Shown: piece by piece, positions 1-10,364 of the stretch | Layout of the letters: each line of letters opens with the position of its first letter | Numbering within the stretch: the first letter of the stretch is position 1 | Assembly: GCA_905221605.1 (NCBI GenBank) | Contig: CAJNDS010002670.1 | Span: forward strand, 115,001 to 179,000 | DNA: 64,000 nucleotides | Reading direction: 5' to 3' | From: Symbiodinium natans | Taxonomy: Eukaryota > Sar > Dinophyceae > Suessiales > Symbiodiniaceae | Made by a program: the position numbers and the translations under genes | Notes under the pieces: model-generated | The model's database searches: none | What the model was told of the DNA's origin: nothing | Seen by the model: the letters and a program-made list of their open reading frames with translations, nothing else

Positions 1-221
1 ACTCCTGGGTCTTTCAGGGTTTCAGGTTTCTTTGTTGCGCTTTAGGGGGCTTCTCTTGCGGGTTCGGGTCAGTTCCAGAAGTTTCGCTCTTCCAAGCGAG
101 GACCCTCCGACCCCCCACCGAAAGCCAGTTTAGGGTTTAGGGTCTGGGGTTTTGTCGGAGGAAGCCTGGAGGTTCCGATGCGTCTGCCGCTCTTCCGCGG
201 GCATCGCTGCCTGGCTGGTGG

Positions 222-372
222 GTTTGGGACTTAGGGTTTAGAGGGTTTAGGGTTTAGGGTTCAGGGTTCAGGGTTCAGGGTTTAAGGTTTAGGGTTTAGG
301 GTTTGGGGTTTGGGGTTTGGGGTTTAAAGGGTTTAAAGGGTTTAGAGGGTTTAGGTTTAGGGTTTAGGGCAG
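222..372 (+). repeat. Degenerate telomere-like TTTAGGG block
   Basis: Imperfect TTTAGGG, TTCAGGG and TTTGGGG units run head to tail. This is the plant/dinoflagellate-type telomere heptamer with many point changes, so it looks like an old interstitial copy and not a chromosome end. Similar diffuse G-rich sequence continues in patches to about 1040. Confidence 0.7.
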
Positions 373-587
373 GTCGAGGTTGAGGGTTTTGGGCTTAGGA
401 CTTTGGGGGGTCAAGGCTAAGGCTGTTGAAGGTTTGGGGGGCTGGCATTGAGGTTGGGGGCAGCTTGGGGGTTTGGGGATCCAGCAGAGTTTGAGCACAG
501 CCTCCGGAAATCTGCTGTGGCTAGGGCCTCGGGCTCGGAGGGCATCTGACGAAACCCTACACCATAAGCCACAAACCATCCCCAACC

Positions 588-692
588 CTAAACGCTGAAC
601 CCTAAACCCCTAAACCCCTAAACCCCTAGACCCCTAAATCCCTGAACCCCTAAATCCCTGAACCCCTAAACCCCTAAACCCCTAAATCCCAA
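588..692 (-). repeat. Degenerate CCCCTAAA telomere-like block
   Basis: About a dozen CCCCTAAA/CCCTGAA units lie in the opposite orientation to the block at 222-372. Mixed orientation within 400 bp argues for rearranged interstitial telomeric DNA. Confidence 0.65.
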
Positions 693-1455
693 ACTCCACG
701 CGATGCCCACCTCCATGGACAACCATTCTGTCCTGAGAGGAGGTCAGATTGTCGGGCTTGATGTCTAAGCGCCCGGGGCGTTCAGGGGTCTTCGGGCCTT
801 AAGGTTTCGGGTGTAGGGTTTAGGGCTAGGGTTTAGGGTTTCGGGTCTTGGGGTTTTAGGGTCTTAAGGATCTTAGGGGCTTGGGGGATTTGGGGTTTTG
901 GGGGGGCTTTGGGGTTTGTGGGTTTGTGGGTTTTGGGGCTTGAACCTTTGGGGTCTTAGGTGCTTTCGGGCATCTCCTGGGCTTTGGGGAATTTTTTGGG
1001 GAGGTCTTGGGGCTTTAGGGGGTTTTAGGGTTCCAGGGTGTTAAGGCCCCCAAACCCCCAAATTGCCACAGTAACCTAACATGCCTGTTGACATACCGTT
1101 TCTTTAGGGGAAGCCCAGACCCCAATTGAGATTTCGGGTTTTTGGGCAGCGTAGGGTCTCCGGGCTAGACCCTTGAAGCGCCAACACCCTAAAACTGCTG
1201 ACCTCCCCTCCCCTTCCCCCCCCCAGCTGGGCTTGAGAAATTCTAAACCCCACCAAACCCTCAACCCCCTAAAAACAACCGAACCGCACCCGTGAAAACC
1301 CACAAGGCCTCCCAAAAAACGTAAACCTCTTGAAGCCCTCAACACCCCCCACCGCCCGAGAAGCAGGCCCTTAAGAACTCCGAGCTCCGGGCTGTGATAG
1401 TGAGTTGGTGGCACTGGTCTTGTTCCTGATGTCTTGGGTGGCTCCACGAGGTGAT
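693..1455. other. G-rich spacer without a recognisable gene
   Basis: This stretch is low-complexity G/T-rich and then C/A-rich sequence derived from TTTAGGG-like and TTTGGGG-like words. Open frames here are composition artefacts; their translations are repetitive Gly/Leu/Trp or Pro/Lys strings. I see no domain, promoter or RNA gene. Confidence 0.5.
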
Positions 1456-1612
1456 GGGGTTGGTTGGGTTTAGATGGGTTTGGTTGGGTTTGGGCTTGGG
1501 TTTGGGGCTTGGGTTTGGGGCTTGGGTTTGGGGCTTGGGTTTGGGGCAGTTTGGGGCTTGGGTTTGGGTTTAGATCTGGTTGGGCTTGGCTGGGTTTGGG
1601 TTACAGGGCCAC
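1456..1612. repeat. GGGTTTGGGGCTT minisatellite, ~13-bp period
   Basis: Tandem TTGGGTTTGGGGC-type units of about 13 bp repeat roughly five times cleanly, with degenerate flanks. Forward frames translate to Gly-Leu-Trp-Val repeats, which explains the short ORFs found here. It is probably derived from telomere-like G-rich DNA. Confidence 0.75.
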
Positions 1613-2255
1613 GGGGTTGCAAGTTTGGAACGAGGACCTTACGGCTCGTGGGTGTTCAGGGGTCGGGGTTCAGGCCTGGAAGGCACTTGGCACAGAGGTC
1701 ATCACAAGTGCATGTGTCATTGAAGTGCCGTTGTGAGAGTGCCTTGCCCACGGCGGGGGTGGTCCTTCCACACCCTTCAACATCCAGCAGAGGTGAAAGC
1801 CCAAAACGAACTGCGTGCCAGTCGCTTTAAGACAATCGCGTCCATGTCTGGAAGCGGCACGCCATTCTCGCCACAGATGTTATCCACCTTACATCGCAAC
1901 CCCAAGCACGAAAGTCACTGAAACTCACAGGGGCAATGTAACTTCCTCAATACTAGAAGCCCAAAGCTTCGCAAGGCAACACCTGCACGGAACATCGAGA
2001 ATAATTGGGCAACGAAAGTCATTTGGCCAGGCAGACAGCAGCCAAAACCCCCTCCCACGCAAAGCACCATTCTTTGTGCTTCGGGGTTTCCTGGAAGAGG
2101 GTGAGGGAATAAGTACGAAGAAACCAAAAGGTTCTTGAAACTAGTGTCGATAGTCTTTTGGAACAATTTTTCTAACAACAGGCGTCTTGCGAGTCGGGTT
2201 CAGTTCAGGCGCAAGAATATCACAATAGTTGCAATCGTCACAATGTTGCCGTCAC

Positions 2256-2347
2256 CCACCCCCCCTCCTCCTCCCCTTCCTCCTGCTCCTCCTCCTCACC
2301 CTGACCCTCACCCGCACCCTCACCCTCACCCTCACCCACATCAACAA

Positions 2348-2392
<45 letters not shown>

Positions 2393-2394
2393 GG
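2256..2394. repeat. CACCCT hexamer tract followed by (CAT)n microsatellite
   Basis: A pyrimidine-rich CCTCCT tract grades into about nine CACCCT hexamers, then about 15 perfect CAT triplets (near 2348-2392). The six-frame translations (poly-His, poly-Ile, poly-Asp, poly-Met) are artefacts of the triplet repeat. No flanking coding signal supports a real homopolymer protein. Confidence 0.9.
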
Positions 2395-2769
2395 AAGCGC
2401 GGGACTGTTCTAGCAGCTCCTCCGACGCTGGAGCACCAAAGCACCATGCCCTCCTGCACGGCCCGGAAAAGCACCTTGGACAAGCCTGAACTTTCCGTCG
2501 GGGCACTGCATCGACTTTTCGCTCTTCATACTCCTGTGGCACATCGGCGCTGCAACGGCCAACTGGTTAGGGCTTCGGGTTTGGGAGCTCGTTGGTGTTT
2601 TCTGGGGTTTTGCGGGGTTCAAAGAGGGAAGGGCAAAACGCTCTCCGCTTAGAACGCGGCGCTGAGGACGCACTAAGTAGGAGGAAGGGAAGGAGGGAGA
2701 GTTGTCGTAAGAGATTGGACAAAAAGCGCTGCCACATGCTCCCATCTATGATGAAGGCTTTTCAGCGAG

Positions 2770-2835
2770 CTCCCTAAACCCTAAACCCTAAACCCTAACC
2801 CCTAAACCCTAAACCTAAACCCTAAACCCTAAACC
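2770..2835 (-). repeat. CCCTAAA telomeric array, ~9 units
   Basis: Nearly perfect CCCTAAA units are preceded by GAGCTCCCTAAACC. The same entry sequence precedes the C-rich array at 4705-4806, so the two were probably copied as part of a larger module and did not expand independently. Confidence 0.9.
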
Positions 2836-3660
2836 GCAGATCACCTCATACCCACTCGCTCTGGCAAGTTTGAACTGGACAGCCCGCTTCGATTTCTACA
2901 CCCCCACGCGGCCTTTCCGAGGCGTCTCAGGTCTTTCCTGAAAGGCTCGGGGCATGAAAAGAACAGCTTGGGATGTTCCCCCCTTGTCCTACCAGTCCTT
3001 AATCGGGATTATGGTAGGGCTACTATAATCCCCGTCTGGGTTTTGGGGTTTAAGGGTTTAAGGGCTTAGGGGCTAAGGGCCTAGGGGTTTGGAGGTTCCA
3101 AGGTGGGAAAAATTGGGAAAAATTCGGGGTTGCGCCTTCTGGCGGGTTTTCGGGGTGGTTGTGCCCTCTAACCCTGCAACTCGAAGGGCTCCAAGGGCCG
3201 ATAAACCCACAACGCCAGCTGGCTGTTGCTCGAACCAGAGGGCTTTGAGGGTTGAGGTTGGGCCTTACCCAGACAGTCTTGAATGGGGACAATAGTACCC
3301 CCCCATTGTGATGACTGTTTAGTACAAGGGGGAACAGCCCAAGGTTGAGGGTTTGAGGGTGTTCAAGTTTAGGGTTTGGGGTTTGGGGTTTGGGGCTGAA
3401 ACCGCCCGAGCCGAGCTGCTTCTCCTCGAGATCCAGGGCCCTCAGAACATTCCTCGGACCATGGGTTGCGAAAGCATTTGATGTAAGCTAGGGCCCTTTT
3501 GGGGGTACCCACGCAACATGGGTACCTGCTTAGTAGGGTGGGGGGTTGGGGGGCACTAGAAGCTCTGAGCCTCTTCACGCCACAAGAGCACACGCACCCT
3601 AAAGCCGAACAAGCCCTAAACTAAACCAAAACAAACCTTATATGTGAAGATAATATGATA
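2836..3660. other. Spacer without a supported gene
   Basis: Unique-looking moderately GC-rich sequence is mixed with isolated TTTGGGG and TTAGGG words (about 3040-3090 and 3365-3395). Short open frames on both strands show no domain or coding-like composition. I see nothing further. Confidence 0.4.
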
Positions 3661-3671
3661 AACATAGAAAA

Positions 3672-3795
3672 AAAATATATATATATATATATCTCTGCAC
3701 ATATACATACATACATCCATACATACATACATACCTACCTACATACATACATACACACACACATATCTATCTACATGTATTTATTTATATTCATT
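3672..3795. repeat. AT dinucleotide and CATA tetranucleotide microsatellites
   Basis: An (AT)n run at about 3676-3692 is followed by CATA/CATC tetranucleotides at about 3704-3770, then CA and T-rich sequence. This is one of few AT-rich spots in an otherwise GC-rich window. Confidence 0.9.
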
Positions 3796-3937
3796 GTTTT
3801 TTTTAAATCTGTTTTTTCATTCATAAGCCCGACACTTCAACATCAAAGCCCAAAAAGAAAACCTCAGCCATGAGAGGTGACGCCGAACTTGACGTTCCTC
3901 CGAGCGGCCAGTGGACCTGGCATTCAAGATTTACAGC

Positions 3938-4212
3938 TAAGGGTTTAGGGTTTAGGTTTAGGTTTAGGGTTTAGGGTTTAGGGTTTAGGGTTTAGGGTTT
4001 AGGGTTTAGGGTTTAGGGTTTAGGGTTTAGGGTTTAAGGTTTAGGGTTTAGGGTTTAGGGTTTAGGGTTTAGGGTTTAGGGTTTAGGGTTTAGGGTTTAG
4101 GGTTTAGGGTTTAGGGTTTAGGGTTGAGGGTTGGTTTAGGGTTTAGAGTCTAGGGTTTAGGGTTTAGGGTTTAGGGTTTAGGGTTTAGGGTTTAGGGTTT
4201 AGGGTTGAGGCT
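3938..4212 (+). repeat. Main interstitial TTTAGGG array, ~38 units
   Basis: This is the longest telomeric array in the window, about 275 bp of nearly perfect TTTAGGG with a few units shortened to TTTAGG or altered to TTGAGGG. Unique DNA flanks both sides and opposite-strand arrays lie nearby, so it is interstitial or subtelomeric, not an actual end. Confidence 0.95.
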
Positions 4213-4404
4213 TTAGGGTGAGCGGGTACGGGTAGCCCGCCTGCCAATCTCGAAGACCCTTAAACGTTCAGAGAGACCCTTTGAAGGACCTCGTGTCTGG
4301 CAGGCCCTAAACGCGAATAAAGCCCTAAACCAACCCATTTGAAAAGGGGGAGGAGGAACTTTACTTTGCGCTATTTTGCCGGCTCAATGTGTTGCCCCTT
4401 TTTG

Positions 4405-4640
4405 GGGCTTAGGGCTTAGGGTTTAGGTTTTAGGGTTCAGGGTTCAGGGATTAGGGCCGCGCCTCCTCCTCGGTGAGCACTCGGCCTCCACACTTCTGGG
4501 TCATGCGCGGCCCGGGGCGGAGCTGCAAGAAGCCTGGAAGGAGAAGGGTTTAGGGTGTAGGGTTTAGGGTTTAGGGTTTAGGGAGTTTAGGGTTTGCGGA
4601 GTTTAGGGTGTAAGGTTTAGGGTTTAGGGTGAGAACTCAG
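4405..4640 (+). repeat. Two short TTTAGGG clusters flanking unique DNA
   Basis: TTTAGGG/TTCAGGG units occur at about 4405-4455 and 4545-4632, separated by about 90 bp of GC-rich unique sequence. They have the same orientation as the array at 3938-4212. Confidence 0.8.
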
Positions 4641-4704
4641 GTGCCAAAACTGAAAACCACCTTTCTGCAGGCAGCTGAGATACCAAACCTGCGCTTCGGG
4701 GAGC

Positions 4705-4806
4705 TCCCTAAACCCCGTCAACCCTACACCCTAAACCCTAAACCCTAAACCCTAAACCCGAAACCCTAAACCCTAAACCCGAAACCCTAAACCCTAAACC
4801 CTAAAC
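4705..4806 (-). repeat. CCCTAAA telomeric array, ~13 units
   Basis: CCCTAAA units with occasional CCCGAAA variants follow GAGCTCCCTAAACC, the same lead-in as at 2770. The array faces the G-rich cluster about 70 bp upstream, giving an inverted pair of telomeric tracts that could form a hairpin or mark a fusion. Confidence 0.9.
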
Positions 4807-6633
4807 CAACACCCTTTTAGGGCATCCCTACACCCTTTTATAGGGCATCCCTCCAGGCCACCTCCGGGAGCGAAAAGTTGGGGGGGGCGCCGAGAGGAAT
4901 CCCGAAGCTTCTGCTTGTTGCAACTGGGAGAATCCTGGTTGCTTGTCGGGTGCTAAGTGACCTTGTCTCAGAGGTGCAAGTGTAGCAGTGCGACACCGAA
5001 GTTCTCTACAGCTGCGTCGCTGGAGCCAGAAGCGCGTCCGGGGCTTTTGGCATCTTGGCGAATAGGTTTTTTGGGAAGGGCCTCCCCATGCCCCACTGCC
5101 TCCTTCCCCCAAAAAAGACACACAGAACAAAAGCAGCTCCTCCCGTGTGTTAGGTCTGACTGATGCTGTATTTCTACATGCCTAGAAAAGATGCCTGCAA
5201 TTCAACTCAGAAGGCATATGGTAAAACTACAAAAGCAGCACATTTTGTGCACCAGTGTGTGCCGCAGCCACAGTCGACCTGGTGTGCACAGCTTGTGCTT
5301 TGTGTCGCTGTTGGGCAATGAGCGAGACGATAAGCGATTGCCGCTATCACTGTGAGCCGAAGCAACTGGGATCCTGAAAACTTGGAAGTACCTGTCATCA
5401 TTCCTTGTTGAGAATTGCAAAAACGGATCAGAAGCTGAACCGGAGCCTCCTTCAAAACATAACCTCGCTTATTTGAGTTGAATCCCACCTTTCACAAGTT
5501 CCACGGCGTCTTCCACCGGCATCTGGCCCAGACGGGCCGTTGCACAGGTCAGATCATCCGGATTGCATACATGCGGCCCTGGTTTCTGCGCGATAAGTTC
5601 AGCTTGCTTCAACCACATCCCCAACATCCTTGACTGCTCCAACAGCTCGTGTTTGACCGGGATGCTGTTGTTTCGCCCCTGTTCTCCAAAGCTTCTGATG
5701 ATCTCTTAAAATCGGATTCGTAGGAAGGTTCTGATTGCTCATGCTACGCAAGCCAATTTTTACCAAATGCCAGGGAGGCGCAGCCTCTGCTTCCTGGCAA
5801 CTGCCGGACATTCTGAGAAGTCGCGAGAGCACGCAAAAAATGACAGGGTCGGGAACTCGGTTTGCTTTAGGGCGTCAACCACAGCATCGCGAACTCCTCG
5901 ATCGCCTTCAAAAGCGGCTGCAGCACCGCAACTTGCACATTTTGACCGTAGTCTGGTCTTAAAATCCTTTTCTACAGGTGCCACCTATTGCAGCCCCGCA
6001 CCTTCACCAAGGCAGCGTGCTGGCACGACGGGCCGAAACGCAGCACATCGGCACGAGCACTGCGGAGAGCCAGCCACGCCTTGAGACCTCGGGTCAAGTC
6101 TGCCCTCAAGCATGTCTTGGGGAGGCCCTTGGGCCGGAGCGGAGAGCCATGAAAGCGAACAGCAGCCCAGGTGCGTAGTTTGCGGGCGGATGTGGCGAGA
6201 GAGGTGAGCCTGTCAAACACAGAAGAAGCGACCCGAGTTGTTTCGTTGGAAGAAACTCAGCAACTGAAATTCGCAAGCTCGCGGGTCGGCCTGGCTGTGC
6301 GGACCTGCGAGTCTCAGCCTTAACGACGCTGTCGTGAAGGGACCACGTCAGTTGAACGTCCTCTCACCGAAGGCTTCTCGGAATCGCTCGGCGGAGGCAA
6401 AGCATATGCAATGTCAGGCTTCGCGCAACAACAGAGGAGTGTAGAACATTTTGCTGCGCCATATAATCCAAGGGCTGGAGACGGAAACAGGTCAGCGCCG
6501 AGGACCAACCCAGAGCTGAGCATACTCTGCACTGCCTCGACATACAAGCATAATGTACCTTGTTCACGTCAGTGCTGAACGGAGATCCAGCACCCTTTTT
6601 TTTGTTCAAATGCTGAGCCGGTTTTTTATTTTT
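4807..6633. other. Gene-poor interval
   Basis: I see no conserved protein motif, RNA gene or clear repeat. Open frames of 60-105 codons occur on both strands but overlap one another and show no consistent codon or domain signal. Genes of a few short exons cannot be excluded by eye, because dinoflagellate introns have variable boundaries. Confidence 0.4.
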
Positions 6634-6652
6634 TTGAAGCGGACGCCCCTTT
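6634..6652 (-). repeat. 3' stub of the poly(A)-tailed SINE-like family
   Basis: Read on the minus strand, TAAAGGGGCGTCCGCTTC runs into a poly(A). This matches the 3' ends of the copies at 11924-12003, 30926-31008 and 35717-35798. Only the last ~20 bp remain, directly abutting the dispersed repeat at 6652. Confidence 0.55.
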
Positions 6653-6892
6653 AGGTGACGGAGGTTCCTTGCCTTACGGCCTCCCATACTTTCGCTTAAT
6701 GTCTGTACCAGACGTGGCGCAGCATTGCTATGGGTGACGGGCAGCTGAGTGATTGGTGCCAGTAGTTTCTTGTTTGCATTGGTCTCACCTTGCTGGCCTT
6801 GCGTTAAGTTGTCTTGCAATAAGGGCCTCTGCGCTAGCGGTTGCTTCTTTGTAGTCACGACTTCTTTTACGCTCGCTGGCTTGTACAGTTTG
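6652..6892. repeat. Dispersed repeat D1, copy 1
   Basis: About 240 bp are nearly identical to 35474-35717 in the same orientation, and 6688-6807 recurs inverted at 7999-8117. A minus-strand frame of 196 codons crosses it, but that frame includes the SINE stub and neighbouring unique DNA. It shows no domain, so I treat it as fortuitous. Confidence 0.85.
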
Positions 6893-7784
6893 ACTCTCAA
6901 AGTAGTTGTCTCTGTCGCAATAGACTGGCCCACTGTGCTGCTGATGTGGCACACAAGCGCCTGGGCCGTAGCAGTAGCATAATTAGCACTCAGTACACCC
7001 TCTGGCAGTTAGGTTGACAACTGTGTGAATGCACAGAGAGTTGAGACCAAAGACTTGTTTTGCCACACAGTAGCAGGATAGCCCTCACAGCACGCGGATG
7101 CGTGCTATGAGGGCAGAAACCTCGCTGCGTTGCTCGACCTGCAGGGTCCGTGCTATGCAAGTGACGCAGTTTAAGATCCATGTAACTTAACTGCCCCGCG
7201 CAGCGGCCGGTTTTCACTATCACACACAGACCATTAAGGACGAAGGCTGGCGCTGTTGGGCCTGCAGCCTCACAAGCGCGCCAGGCAGTTGCGCAGCGAA
7301 ACGTGTTCCGCGGAGCTGAAAAGGGGCCAAGCAGAACCCACCATCCCAGGAACCAGTTTTTGGAGAACGTTTATGCAATTTGCAGGGGCTGGCCAAGAGG
7401 GGGCCTTCTTGGCAGCCTGCAGCTTACGGTTGCAGGGACCGCAAGCAGGCTTCTGGGCAGCTGCAGCTTGGACGCCACAGAGCCTGCAAGTAGGCTTCCT
7501 TGCCACTGGGCCTGCGCTCAGCCTGTTTAGTCTCCAGGTCCTCAAGCGAACTGCAGGTAGGTCATTACTCTTACTGCCCTGCCGCAGCGGCCGATTTTTT
7601 TGTTTTGATAGCACACAGGCCACAAAGCAAACCCACTAGCCCTGAAACTTAACCCAAAGCCGGCCAACAAGAGAACTGCTAGGCAGTCTGCAGCGAAAGG
7701 GCTGCAGGGACCTGCCCACAGGCGGACTTTTCGGCAGTCTGCAGCTAGGATGCTACAGGGACTGCACGTAGGCTTCCTTGCAAC

Positions 7785-7995
7785 TGGAGGTCCCGAAAGC
7801 CCATAGGTTGCAGGTTCGCGATTTCTCTCCCTGCTGCTCCCAGGTTCCGAATGCCATAGGTTTCAGCTTCGCGATTTCTCTCCCTGGTGCTGCCGGGTCC
7901 GGGGAGGCCCTAAGCTTCAGGGTCGCGATTTTGCTGTGCTATTCCCCGGTCTTGAGGGTCTCCCTGCTGCTCCAGGTCCCATAGGCCTCAGGTTC
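7785..7995. repeat. ~45-bp tandem units (TCGCGATTTCTCTCCC family), copy 1
   Basis: Four to five degenerate units of the form 'CCCATAGGTTCAGGTTCGCG ... TTTCTCTCCCTGCTGCTCC' are present. The same family recurs at 8945-9260, and inverted at 34150-34420. Confidence 0.75.
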
Positions 7996-7998
7996 GCG

Positions 7999-8117
7999 TT
8001 AACGCAAGGCCAGCAAGGTAGACCAATGCAAACAAGAAACTACCGGCACCAATCACTCAGCTGCCCGTCACCCATAGCGATGCTGCGCCACGTCTGGTAC
8101 AGACATTAAGCGAAAGT
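7999..8117 (-). repeat. Dispersed repeat D1, inverted partial copy
   Basis: This is the reverse complement of 6688-6807 with a few substitutions. It sits exactly at the boundary between the two halves of the tandem duplication, so it may mark the recombination junction. Confidence 0.85.
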
Positions 8118-8944
8118 AGCAGTAGCATAGCACTCAGTACACCCTCTGGCAGTTAGGTTGACAACTGTGTGAATGCACAGAGAGTTGAGACCAAAGACTT
8201 GTTTTGCCACACAGTAGCAGGATAGCCCTCACAGCACGCGGATGCGTGCTGTGAGGGCAGAAACCTCGCTGCGTTGCTCGACCTGCAGGGTCCGTGTTAT
8301 GCAAGTGACGCAGTTTAAGATCCATGTAACTTAACTGCCCCGCGCAGCGGCCGGTTTTCACTATCACACACAGACCATTAAGGACGAAGGCTGGCGCTGT
8401 TGGGCCTGCAGCCTCACAAGCGCGCCAGGCAGTTGCGCCGCGAAACGTGTTCCGCGGAGCTGACAAGGGGCCAAGCAGAACCCACTATCCCAGAAACCAG
8501 TTTTTGGAGAACGTTTATGCAATTTGCAGGGACTGGCCAAGAGGGGGCCTTCTTGGCAGCCTGCAGCTTGCGGCTGCAGGGACTGCAAGCAGGCTTCTGG
8601 GTAGCTGCAGCTTGGATGCCACAGAGCCTGCAAGTAGGCTTCCTTGGGCCTGCGCTCAGCGTGTCTAGTCTCCGGTCCTCAAGCGAACTGCAGGTAGGTT
8701 GTTGCTAAGTGGCACACTTGCTCCCCATTACTCTGACTGCCCTGCGCAGCGGCCGATTTTTTCGCCACAGGCCACAAAGCAAACCCACTATCCCCGAAAC
8801 TTAGCCCAAAGCCGGCCAACAAGAGAACTGCTAGGCAGTCTGCAGCGAAAGGGCTGCAAGGACCTGCCCAGAGGCGGACTTCTCGGCAGTTTGCAGCTGG
8901 GATGCTGCAGGGACTGCACACGTAAGCTTGCTTGCAACTTGGCC

Positions 8945-9260
8945 TGCTCCCGGTCCGGGGAACCCATAGGCTTCAGGTTCACGATTTCTCTCCGTGCTGC
9001 TGCCAGGTCCTAAAAGCCCCTAGGTTGCAGGTTCGCAAGTTCTTTCCCTGCTGCTCCCAAGTTCCGAATGCCATTGGTTTCAGCTTCGCGATTTCTCTCC
9101 CTGGTGCTGCCGGGTCCGGGAGCCCATAGGCGTCAGGGTCGCGATTTTTGCTGTGCTATTCCCCGGTCTTGAGGGCCCATAGGCTTCAGATTCACGATTT
9201 CTTTCCCTGCTGCTCCCAGGTCCCATAGGCCTCAGGTTCGCGATTTCTTTCTGTTGTTTG
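8945..9260. repeat. ~45-bp tandem units, copy 2
   Basis: Six to seven degenerate units of the 7785-7995 family end near a GC-rich unique stretch. Expansion relative to copy 1 shows the array itself is unstable. Confidence 0.75.
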
Positions 9261-10180
9261 CTCTGCTGCTCCCTTGGTGAAGCAGCTGCCGGCACTCCCC
9301 GGTCCCTCCTGAGCCTACTTGGCGCTTGAAGAGCCAAGGAATGTCCCTGCCAGGCACCTCTCCAGCAGGGACAGGATTGTCCCTGTCAGTGTTCCAGGCT
9401 CTTCCCGGCAGGAACAAGTCCCTACTCAAATGTTGAGCCGGTCATGCACACTTCAGAAGCACCAGGCCATCGCCGCAGCCAGCAAGTATGATAGTACATG
9501 TTCACAGACTGCATACACACCTCTGCACCCAAAATCGAAAATGTCCTCCGCTGCTGTTTGCTTGAGCGGCACGCAACTCTCCACAGCCCATAATTTCAAC
9601 CAGTAACCAAAATGTTGCGGATGCACAGCGTTCAGATTTACAACCTCATACCTGATACCTTGGGATGATCATACAGCCAGACCAGTGCCACACATTTGAA
9701 CAGGCTGTGTAGATCGCTGCACCTGACCTTGTGCCTCTTGAACCTCAGGCCGGCCTCGCCTCTTGGCAGGCTTCAGTGGCCTCGGCATCGTAGAGGTTCA
9801 GATTTTTTTTTGATTGCGCAAGGCCTCAATAATTTGAGTCCCAGCTTTGAACGGAGGATGTGGAACTGAAGGAGCTACGACTATTTATTGGCGAACAAAG
9901 GCAGAGCAACGCAGCAACGATCGGAATAAGGAAACAGAAAACTGACCATAACCAGGAGGTAACTTAAGCTTTGCCCGATAAGCTGGAATCCGACCGATCA
10001 GGGGCTGGGCGTGGGTCCGCAGGGGCCCCATAAAGGAGAGACCTGTAACATGTAAAACTAAGATCACCGCGTCTGTATCTCAGAGCCCCCGTGAGCTTGC
10101 TGATTTTGGTCGCCGTACACTCTGCCCGGGTCTCGCAGCAAGAGATGTCCATAACCACGAATGACGCTCGCTTGCGGCGT
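9261..10180. other. Gene-poor interval
   Basis: I see no recognisable gene, RNA or repeat except a T8 run near 9801-9811. Small open frames on both strands lack domain features. Confidence 0.4.
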
Positions 10181-10186
10181 TGGCGG

Positions 10187-10257
10187 CGCTTGCCGTGTGC
10201 AGGCAAGCGTTCCCGAGCCTGGTTACTGCGGCACCGCTTGCCGTGTGCAGGCAAGCG
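10187..10257. repeat. Pair of perfect 23-bp palindromic hairpins
   Basis: CGCTTGCC and GGCAAGCG arms enclose the 7-nt spacer GTGTGCA at 10187-10209 and again, identically, at 10235-10257. The spacing is 48 bp. Perfect duplication of both arms and loop suggests a recent local copy or a functional site, and it lies about 120 bp upstream of the 52-bp minisatellite. Confidence 0.8.
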
Positions 10258-10364
10258 TGCCCACCTGCACTTAAATCCTGCCCAATCGGGCCTGGAATTT
10301 TACAGTTCACAGGTTTTCAATGTCCAGTCTCAACCAACCCACTGCAGATTTCCACACCTGTCCT

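Larger units (their letters stand above)
6973..9250. repeat. Large tandem duplication, two ~1.1-kb copies
   Basis: Sequence starting at about 6973 (GCACTCAGTACACCCTCTGG, a short insert aside) restarts at about 8119 and can be followed through to about 7990 and 9250. Each copy contains the GCAGCGGCCGATTTTT motif twice, repeated GCAGCTTG...GCAGGCTTC segments, and a terminal cluster of ~45-bp GGTTCGCGATTTCTCTCCC units. Copies differ by small indels and point changes, so the duplication is not recent. Forward and reverse frames of 60-130 codons recur in both copies without frame conservation, which argues against coding. Confidence 0.8.

Noticed and set aside
2229-2542. Poly-His, poly-Asp, poly-Ile and poly-Met proteins
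   Set aside because: These are six-frame readings of a CAT microsatellite and a CACCCT tract.
6364-6954. 196-codon minus-strand ORF
   Set aside because: It spans a SINE stub, dispersed repeat D1 and unique DNA; the same D1 at 35474 is not open over the same extent, and no domain is visible.
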